A stretch of 64,000 bases of DNA from Methylocystis sp. IM3 (lineage in GTDB: Bacteria > Pseudomonadota > Alphaproteobacteria > Rhizobiales > Beijerinckiaceae): NCBI RefSeq assembly GCF_038070105.1, contig NZ_JBBPBZ010000002.1:2554001-2618000 (forward strand). Reading direction: 5' to 3'. The notes beneath the pieces are model-generated. The model was not told the DNA's origin and did no database searches. It saw nothing but the letters and a program-made list of their open reading frames with translations. Made by a program: the position numbers and the translations under genes. Each line of letters opens with the position of its first letter. The stretch's first letter is position 1. Positions 15,950 to 24,200 of the stretch are shown in pieces.

Positions 15950-18900
15950 ATGGCGGTGAGGAACAGGCTGTCCGGCGCCCTCGACTCTTTCAAGGGGCCG
16001 GTCCTATTCTCGACGTCCGGCTGGCGCGCTGGCCCTCGTCATGGTGTCTTCATGCGGCGACTTGCTTTCTCTCTCCTGGCCGCGGGCGCGGCGTGGCTGC
16101 TTTTTCCAGCACAGTCCTTTGCGAAGCATCCGCCAGCAGACTCGCGGCCGAGCGTCGCCGTTGCGATCTCGCCGAGGGAACTGGCGCTCGACCGCGACGG
16201 CGCCGCGCTGCTGACCATTCCCGCGCCGGGGCGCTACTCGATCCGCGTCAAAAGCCCGACGGGCGCGCGCATCGAACTCGTGGACATGATCGCCGGCCCG
16301 CTCGACTCCGCCGGGGCGGCGGGGCTCCGCGACGGGCGGATCGACGCGCTGCTCGACAAGGGCGTTTACAAGCTGCGCATTGGCGCGGTGAAGGGCGCGA
16401 CCGGCAAGGCCAGCGTCAGCGTCGAGCCCTTCGCGGAGGCGGAGACGGCGCGGCCCGCGCTCACGCAAAACGGGATCGCGCGCGCGGAACTCGGCGATCT
16501 TCAGCAGCGCTCCTACGCGCTGGACATCAAGAACGAAGCGCCCGTCTTTCTGGAGGCCGTCGGCCGCGCGCTCCAGGATCTGCGGCTCTGGGACGCCGAC
16601 GGCGCGCTCGTCGATCTCGCTTTCGAGCGCACGACCGTCGAGACCAAACCCGGCCGATCCGTGAACAGGCTTCGGCTCGAAGGGAGGGTCCCGCCCGGTC
16701 GTTACGTCGTCACCGCCTATGGCGGGGAGAAGCTCGTCTGGTCCGATGGCGCGAGCGGCGAGCCGTTTCTGTTACATATTGCGGAGCCTGCCGTTCTGGC
16801 CGCGGGCGTGGCCGAAGGCGTGATCGGGCCCTTCGGCGCGGCGCGCTACGAGGCGCCCGCGAGTTACGACAGTTTCCGCCTGGAGCTTCCCGAGCAGGCG
16901 CCGGCGCGGCTCGACGCGCGGAGGGGCGCGGCGCGGGACACGGCCGCGATCGGCAAGACGAGCCGTGCGCCCGTCGCAACGCTTCGCCTCGCCGGCGACG
17001 CGCCTGCGCGCCTCGACGTCACGGGCCATGAAGGCCAGACTTATGCGCTGCGCGCGCTGCGCCAGTCGAACCGCGAGACCTTCGAGGCCGCCGGGCCGCA
17101 TCTCGTCTCGGTCGATGTGGCGGGCGAAGGCGGAGACGAAGCGCCCGCCACCGCGCTCCTCGCCCGCATCGAGACGGACGGCCGCACCCGCGTGATCGCG
17201 TCCGACATGCCGCGCATCGGCGCCGGCAAGGCCTGGCGCGGCAAGTTCAATCTCTCTGGACCCACGTCTCTCCTCTTCGAGGCGACGAAGGGCGGGCCGG
17301 TCGCGATCGACGCCAAAGGCGTAAAGCTGCGCGCCTCGATCGAGCCGGCGCTGGGCTCGCTGGCGCCGCCGCGCGCCGGCCGGGAGGGCAATCGCTACGA
17401 CCTCGTCGCGGGCTTTTATCTTCTCACGCTCGAGCCCTCTGGCGACAGCGGCGGCGTCGTCGATCTCACGATCGGCCCGCCCGGCCTCGCGGTCTCCGCG
17501 CCGGCCGCCCTGCCCTCGCGCGCCTCCCTGTCCTTCGGCCAGCAGACCCTCGAAGGCGGCGGCTCCTATCTCATCCTCGCCAATACGGCTCCGGGGCTTC
17601 TCACGGGCCCGCGCGTCGTCGCTTTGCCGGCGGCGCTGGATCAGGGGCCGCTCGCCCTGCATCAGCCGGCGGGCCAGGAGATTTCGCTGCCGTTGCGCCT
17701 GCCCAAGGACGGCAAGGCCATCGCCCGCGACGCCAGAGGCGCCGACGTCCCGCTCAGCGTCGCGGAAGAGAAGGTCGAGAACGACCAGCGCCTCGTCACG
17801 GTCAAGATCGCCGCCCCCGAGACGGCGCGCGCGCTCGGCCTGATCTATCAGCCGCCAGCGCCCTCGGCCTCCGAGACGGCGGCGGGGCCCGCGAAGGGAC
17901 CGCGCGCCTCGGCGGGGCGGCCGGCTTTCTTCGACCTCGCCCGCGACGAGACGAAAAGCCTGCCCTTCGACGTGGCGCAGGGCGGCCTTTACCGCATCGA
18001 AACGCTCGGCCGCCTCAAGACGGCGCTGCGCGTCGGCGCGGCCGTCTCGCCGAAGCTCGGCGAGGGCGAGGCGAACGGGCCGGGAAGCAACGGCCTCGTG
18101 ACCGCCTATCTGCGCGCCGGCGCCTATCGCGCCGCCGTCACGGCGAAAGAGTCCGCCGGCCATCTCGGCCTCTCCGTCGCGCCCGCGACGCTCGCCCAGA
18201 CCGCCAGGATCGCCGACGCCGGCGAAGCGCGCGCGACGCTCGCGCCCGGCAAGGGCGCCGTCGTTCCCATGGAGATTTCCCGCGCCGGGGATTATCGCCT
18301 GACGCTCGCGAGCCTCGGGCGGGACTGGCGGGCGCGGCTCGAGGACGCCGACGGCTGGCCGCTGACCCCGCCCGGCTCCTTCCGGCGCAAGACCCTGCAT
18401 CTCGAGCCTGGCGCCTATCGGCTGGTCGTGAGCCCCGAGGATGTCGAGGCGCGCATGATCGCGCGTCTCGCCCCCATCGTTGCGCCCGCCGCGCTCGAAG
18501 GCCACGGCCCGCATCCCCTGCCCTTCGAGACGGCGCAGAAGCTGCTATGGCGCGAGCCGCAGGGAAAGGACGCGCCGCGCCTCCCGGATGTCTGGCGCTT
18601 TTCGCTCGCCGGCGACTCGGATGTGACGCTCTCGATCGGCGAAGGCATGATCGGCGACATTCTCAAGGGCGACGGCGAGAGCGTGGCCAAGGTCGTGACC
18701 GACCGCCCCTTCAAGGGAAGGCTTGCCGCCGGCGACTACCGCGTCGAGGCGCGCAGCCTCGCCCATGACGACCGGCTGGATTACGAGATCGCGTTGTCCT
18801 CGCCGCAATTGCAGCCGGGCGCGCCCCGGCGCGTCGATCTGCCCGCGCGTCTCGATTTCGCCCTCGCGCAGGAGAGCGTCGTCGATCTTTCGAGCTTCGG

Positions 18901-21238
18901 CGACAAGGAGACCATCGGCGCGCTGAAGACCGCCTCGGGCGAGGTGGTCGAGCGGCTGGAGCCGCGCGCCAACGACTGGAACGTCGCCCTCGCCCGCCGC
19001 CTGCCCGCCGGCGCCTATCGGCTGGAGCTGGAGGCGCTCGCCGCGACGCGCGAGCCCGCTGCGCAAAACGCCGAACGCGAAGACGCCGCGCAGGACGGCG
19101 AGGAAGAGACGGACGAAGCGGCGGCCGGCGAGACCGAAGCGGCGCCCGAAGGCGCCCAGGAAGCTCAAACAGGACAAGAGGCTCAAACAGGGCAAGAGGC
19201 TCAAGAGGGCCAAGAAGCCCAAGACGCGCAAGAGACTGAAACCGAGAGCGGCGTCGAGATCCGTCTCTCGGTTCTCGACGAGCAGGACGGCCCGGCGCTC
19301 GCCATGACCGGCGAGACGGTTCTCGACGGCGCCAAGGCGCAACGCCTGCTGCTGCCGACGATCTCCGGCGACGCGCTCGCGCTTGTCGCCGCGCGTTCGG
19401 CGAGCGAGGTCGCGCTCTCCATCGAACGGCGCGACGGCGAGGGCGTCTGGCGCGTCATCGGCGTCGAGCGTGGGCTTGCGCCCGTCGCCGCCTGGCCGGC
19501 CGCGGGCGACAAAAGCGCCTGGCGCGTCACCGTTTGGCCGCTCGGCGGCGCGCGCGAGCCTGTCACAGTGGCGGCGCGCACGGTGGCGCGGCGCGCGCGC
19601 GGCGCGGGGGACGTCGCCCTCGACCCGCTTGGCGATCTCACGCCCGAGGTCTGCGTCGCCCGGATCGACGCGCCCAACGCGGCGCTCCTCGATGTCGCCG
19701 CGACGCCCGGCGTCCTGGCGGGCTCGGCTCCGGGTCGGCTGCTGCGCCCGGCGCGTTCCGGCGTGCTGGCGCCTCAGGCCCCGACGCTCTGGCTGCTGGC
19801 GCGCGACTGCAAGGCGCAAGCGCATGTCGCCGCCTTCGACTGGCTCGGTCAGGAGGTCGCGCTCGATCTCGGCGAGGGCGAGCGCGCCTTTCTGCCCCCG
19901 CTCGCCGCCCCGCGCGGCAAGACCCGGCTGTGGCGCGCACGCTCGACCTTCGCGCAGCCGGCGATCGACGCGGGCGCCGGCAAGGGCGTTGCGGAGGGCG
20001 TCGCGCTGGCGCTTTCCGGCGAGGCCGCGCCGCAATTGTGGAACGCCAGCGGCCCCGCCCCCATGCGCGCCGCGCTCTCGGCCATCGATGTCGAGACGCG
20101 CGCGCCGATCGACGGCGGCGCCAGCTACGCCGGGCTCGTGCCGCCGATGAGCGCGCAGCCGGTCGACATGGCGTCCTCCGACGCGCCGCTCGCGCTCGAT
20201 CTTGCCGGCGGCCTCGCGGCCTTTGTCGGAAAGACCGGCGTCTTCGGCGACGATGCGGCGGTCTCGCGGGTCATCCACGGCGCGGGCGCCCGCGTGCTTC
20301 TCGTCAACATGACGGCGGCGCCCCTGCCCGCGCGGATCGCCCGCACGCCCGATCCCGCCATGAGGCTCGATGCGAAGACCGCTCTCAAACGCTTCTTCGG
20401 CGCCGCCGGCCAGCTCTCGCTTCCCCTGGACGCGCAGCCGAACGACCGCCTCGTGGTGATCGGCGCGGACGCCGCCGTCGTCTCGCGCAGCGGGCGCGTG
20501 TGGCGCGGCCGCGACCTTGCGCTCGACGGCGCGGGCGAGGTCGTCCTCGATTACAAGCCCGGCCTCGTCGCCGCCTGGATCGAGCGCGGCGGCGTCGCGC
20601 CCTGGCCGCAGGCCGCGGCGCGCGCGCTGGAGCTTCCCAAACGCGTGACGCTCGACGGCGCGAGCGCGCGCTTTTCCATCAGGCAGAGGACGCCCGTCAT
20701 GCTCAGCGCATCGAGCGGCGCGCCGGCGCTTCTGTCCTTCACGCAGAACGGCCGGCGCGAGACCTTCGCCTTCCCGGCGGGCGTCGAATTTCGCCACTAT
20801 ATGGCGGCGGGCGAGGCGACGCTCGATCTCTACGCGCCGCATGACGGCCCGCTCGGCGGCGCGCTCGACATGACAGCGCAACCGGTCATCGAGGCGCATG
20901 AGGGCGTGAACGATCCCATCGCCGTCGCCCCCGGCGCCAGCGCGCTCTTCTCCTTCGAGACGAAGCGCGCAGGCGAGATTGGCGTCGGCATACGCGCCGA
21001 GCCCGACCGCGTGAGCGCGCGTCTGATGGACGCCAGCGGCAAGACGCTCGGCGAGGGCGTCGGTCAGGTCGTGAAACTTGCGCCCGGCCGTTACTTCCTC
21101 GAAGCGCGCGCGCCGGCCGATACGAGCGCGACGACCATCCGCGCGGCCATCGTGGGGCTTTCGCCGCCGCCCGCCGCGCCGCCCGAGGAGGTCGTAGCCG
21201 AGCTTCTCGAAAAAGCCGGACTGAAGAAGAGCAAATGA
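15950..21238 (+). CDS. Giant secreted protein of unknown function, upstream of A2M and PBP1C
   Basis: 1762 residues. The start at 15950 is chosen for its strong AAAGGAG site; the hydrophobic signal sequence (MRRLAFSLLAAGAAWLLFPA) begins at the in-frame ATG at 16052, so a shorter start is possible. I do not recognise a family. The protein is built of beta-rich repeats, each ending in a G-x-Y-x-L/V strand: APGRYSIRV, DKGVYKLRI, PPGRYVVTA, VAGFYLLTL, RAGAYRAAV, RAGDYRLTL, EPGAYRLVV, AAGDYRVEA, PAGAYRLEL, APGRYFLEA. They resemble pre-peptidase C-terminal-like modules. An acidic, Gln/Glu-rich linker with TGQEAQ repeats is at about residues 1040-1100. Only two cysteines are present. It lies 22 bp before the alpha-2-macroglobulin gene, so it probably works with it in the periplasm. 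Confidence 0.8.
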   Translation: MAVRNRLSGALDSFKGPVLFSTSGWRAGPRHGVFMRRLAFSLLAAGAAWLLFPAQSFAKHPPADSRPSVAVAISPRELALDRDGAALLTIPAPGRYSIRVKSPTGARIELVDMIAGPLDSAGAAGLRDGRIDALLDKGVYKLRIGAVKGATGKASVSVEPFAEAETARPALTQNGIARAELGDLQQRSYALDIKNEAPVFLEAVGRALQDLRLWDADGALVDLAFERTTVETKPGRSVNRLRLEGRVPPGRYVVTAYGGEKLVWSDGASGEPFLLHIAEPAVLAAGVAEGVIGPFGAARYEAPASYDSFRLELPEQAPARLDARRGAARDTAAIGKTSRAPVATLRLAGDAPARLDVTGHEGQTYALRALRQSNRETFEAAGPHLVSVDVAGEGGDEAPATALLARIETDGRTRVIASDMPRIGAGKAWRGKFNLSGPTSLLFEATKGGPVAIDAKGVKLRASIEPALGSLAPPRAGREGNRYDLVAGFYLLTLEPSGDSGGVVDLTIGPPGLAVSAPAALPSRASLSFGQQTLEGGGSYLILANTAPGLLTGPRVVALPAALDQGPLALHQPAGQEISLPLRLPKDGKAIARDARGADVPLSVAEEKVENDQRLVTVKIAAPETARALGLIYQPPAPSASETAAGPAKGPRASAGRPAFFDLARDETKSLPFDVAQGGLYRIETLGRLKTALRVGAAVSPKLGEGEANGPGSNGLVTAYLRAGAYRAAVTAKESAGHLGLSVAPATLAQTARIADAGEARATLAPGKGAVVPMEISRAGDYRLTLASLGRDWRARLEDADGWPLTPPGSFRRKTLHLEPGAYRLVVSPEDVEARMIARLAPIVAPAALEGHGPHPLPFETAQKLLWREPQGKDAPRLPDVWRFSLAGDSDVTLSIGEGMIGDILKGDGESVAKVVTDRPFKGRLAAGDYRVEARSLAHDDRLDYEIALSSPQLQPGAPRRVDLPARLDFALAQESVVDLSSFGDKETIGALKTASGEVVERLEPRANDWNVALARRLPAGAYRLELEALAATREPAAQNAEREDAAQDGEEETDEAAAGETEAAPEGAQEAQTGQEAQTGQEAQEGQEAQDAQETETESGVEIRLSVLDEQDGPALAMTGETVLDGAKAQRLLLPTISGDALALVAARSASEVALSIERRDGEGVWRVIGVERGLAPVAAWPAAGDKSAWRVTVWPLGGAREPVTVAARTVARRARGAGDVALDPLGDLTPEVCVARIDAPNAALLDVAATPGVLAGSAPGRLLRPARSGVLAPQAPTLWLLARDCKAQAHVAAFDWLGQEVALDLGEGERAFLPPLAAPRGKTRLWRARSTFAQPAIDAGAGKGVAEGVALALSGEAAPQLWNASGPAPMRAALSAIDVETRAPIDGGASYAGLVPPMSAQPVDMASSDAPLALDLAGGLAAFVGKTGVFGDDAAVSRVIHGAGARVLLVNMTAAPLPARIARTPDPAMRLDAKTALKRFFGAAGQLSLPLDAQPNDRLVVIGADAAVVSRSGRVWRGRDLALDGAGEVVLDYKPGLVAAWIERGGVAPWPQAAARALELPKRVTLDGASARFSIRQRTPVMLSASSGAPALLSFTQNGRRETFAFPAGVEFRHYMAAGEATLDLYAPHDGPLGGALDMTAQPVIEAHEGVNDPIAVAPGASALFSFETKRAGEIGVGIRAEPDRVSARLMDASGKTLGEGVGQVVKLAPGRYFLEARAPADTSATTIRAAIVGLSPPPAAPPEEVVAELLEKAGLKKSK
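19163..19234 (+). repeat. 18-bp tandem repeat inside the giant secreted protein gene
   Basis: Four in-frame copies of an 18-base unit close to GCTCAAACAGGACAAGAG encode the peptide AQTGQE and variants (AQEGQE, AQDAQE). The first two copies differ at one base, the last two are more diverged. It makes a flexible acidic linker and could change in copy number by slippage. Confidence 0.9.
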
Positions 21239-21260
21239 CGTCTGCCCCGACGGACCTTTT

Positions 21261-24200
21261 TTGATGAAAGCTTCTGCGATGAAAAAGACTCTGCTGCTGT
21301 GCCTCTTCGCGGCCCTTTCATTCGCCCCGCCCTCGCGCGCCGAAGCGCCGCCGGTCTTTGATCGCGTCCAGCGCGCCGATGGCGCGCGCATCGCGCCGGA
21401 TCGCTTCCTGCGGGCCTATGATCCGATCACTATTTTCTTTCCCGGCGACGTCGGACCGAAAGCGGGCGGCCCCGAAGACGCGCCGGCGAAATATGCGACG
21501 ATCACGCCGCAGCCGGCAGGCGACTGGCGCTGGATCGGCCCGCGCGCCTTGCAATTCCGCCCGGCCGAACCGTGGAAGCCCCTCGAGCGCGTGAGCGTCA
21601 AAAGCGCAACGGACGAGCGTCGGCTCGTGACGCTGCTGCCGACGCCCTCCTCCACCAATCCGGCGGCCGACGCCGACCCGGCGCAAGACCTCACGCAGAT
21701 CGCGCTGACTTTCGCGCAACCTGTCGACGCGGCGGCGCTTGCACGTCTCGTCACGGTCGAACTGCGCCCGGCGCCCGGCGTCTCGTCGCAGGGCGGACAG
21801 ATTCTCAGCCCTTCGGCTTACGACATTCGCCCGCTCGAACGCGGCGCGCGGGGCGACGAACAAACTTACGTTCTGCGCCTGCGCGACAGCATCGCCGACG
21901 GGCGCGTCGTCATTTTACGCCTGAAGCTTTCCGACGAACCGGGCCTCGACGACGAGACCTATGAATTGCGCATCCGCACCGCCCTGCCCTTCGCCGTGAC
22001 GGAGGCGAGTTGCGGACGCGGTTGGGACGATACGCATCAGGGCGGCGTGCTGCGCTGCGCGGCCAATGGGTTCTCCCCGGCGCCCGAGAGCGGCGCGGAA
22101 GAAGGCGGCGACGCGGCGTCGACCTATGCCGCGACGAATAAGCGCCGCCTCTCCCTCGCCTTCAACGCGCGACCCGAGACGCTCGACATTCTGCGGGCGC
22201 GCGAAGCCTTGCGCATCACGCCGCCCGTCGACGACATGGCTGTCGAAAATGACGGCGATCGTCTCAGGATCGCCGGCAAATTCCTCTCCGACACGGTCTA
22301 TGAAGTCCGTATCGCGCCCGGTTCGATCAAGGACGATCGCGGCCGTCCGCTCGCCGAGACATTCTCGCAGCGTTTCGCCTTCACGCGCGACATTCCCGCC
22401 TTGCAATGGGACGCGGGCTACGGCCTCGTCGAGCGTTACGGCGCGCAGCTTCTCCCGCTGCGCGGACGCGGCTACGACCGCGCCGACATTCGCATCCACG
22501 CCATCGACCCGCTCGCGCGCGATTTCTGGCCCTTCCCGCAGCAGGGCGTCGAAACCAGCGACGGCGAGGCGCCGCCCTTGCCGGGCAATGAACCCGCCCG
22601 CTGGAGCGAGAGCGGCAATATCGAGGCCGAAGCGATCAAGGCGCGCATCAAATTGCTGGGGTCGCCGGCCGTCTCGCGCCTCGTCGATCTGCCGATCAAA
22701 CGCAATGGCGCCGACGCGAAATTCGGCGTGGATCTGAAAGAGGACTTCGCGCGCGTGAGTGGGCGCGACCAGCCGGGAACCTATCTCGTCGGCCTGCGCC
22801 CGGTCGATCAGGAGAAGCGCAAATGGCTGCGCGTGCAGGTTACGGATCTCTCTCTTTCCGCCATCGAAGAGCCGACGCGCGTGCGCTTCGCCTTGACCTC
22901 GCTTGCGACGGCGCAGCCTGTTGGCGGCGCGCAGATCCGCGTCGAGGGCGTGAAGGACGACAAATTCGTCACGCTCGCGACCGGAACGACGGATGAAAGC
23001 GGCTTCTTTTCGTGGTCGCCAATCAAGCGCGGCGACGGCGAATTGCGCCGCGTCGTCGTCAGCAAGGGCCTCGATACGCTCGTCATCGACCCGGACAGCG
23101 CGCCGTCCGAATATGCGCGGGAGCTCTGGTCGAAGCCGGAGGCCCCGTGGCTCTCCTGGGTTTCCGAGAGCGATACGCCGCGCGAAGAAAAGGCGCGCAC
23201 GCTTTGCCACGTCTTCTCCGAGCGGCCGATCTACCGGCCTGAGGAGCCAGCCCATATCAAGGGCTTTGTGAGAAGCTACAGGGGCGGCGCGCTCAGTCTC
23301 ACGAAAACCGGCGGCGCGCTCGTCGTCACAGGGCCGAACAATCAGGAATGGCGCATCCCCGTGAAGCTCGACGCGGCGGGCGGCTTCTATCACAAATTCG
23401 ACGCACAGACGCCCGCGACCGGCGACTACTCGGTGAAATTCGAGCCCGACGCGCCGAAGGCGAAGAAAGCCGAAAAGACCGACGGCGCCGAACCGTCCGA
23501 GGGCGAAGGCGCTGAAGCCGCGCAGGATACGTCCTGCGGGCAATTCACCTTCAAGAAGGAAGCCTATCGCCTGCCGACCTTCGAGGTCGTGCTCAATGCG
23601 CCGCAGACGGTCGCGCTCGACGGGACCTTCGACGTCGATCTGCTCGCCCGCTACTTTGCAGGCGGGCTCGCGGCGGATCGTCCGGTGAAATGGCGCGCGG
23701 CGCAGTTTCCCCATGTCTTCACGCCGCCGAACCGCGAGGGCTTCCTCTTCTCGACCGACGCGCGCTTCTCCGGCGACGGCAAGTTCAAATCGACGGCCGT
23801 TCTCGAGCGCGACCAGCGCACCGACGCCGGCGGCGCCGCGCGCATGACCTTCGACGCCACGGTGGAGCCGACCGCCCAGCCGCGCCGCTATTCCATCGAG
23901 GCGACCGTGACCGGCGACGACGGGATCGAAGTGCGCAATGTGCAGAATGTCATCGCTCTGCCCCCCTTCGTGCTCGGCGTGAAGACGCCGCGCTATGTCG
24001 AGCGGCCCGGCGCCGTCACGCCCGAAATCATCGCCGTGGACGGCAAGGGCGAGACCATCGCCGGCCTCGACATGACGCTGCGCCTCATCAAGCGGAACTG
24101 GATTTCTACGCTTCAGGCGAGCGACTTCGCGCAGGGCGCCGCGAAATATGTCACGCAGACGCAGGACGAGACCATCTTCGAGCAGAAGATCACGAGCGCC

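Noticed and set aside
18545..21391. A 948-codon open frame on the minus strand opposite the giant secreted protein.
   Set aside because: Same reason: composition is Arg-rich shadow sequence, and it spans the end of one gene and the start of the next.
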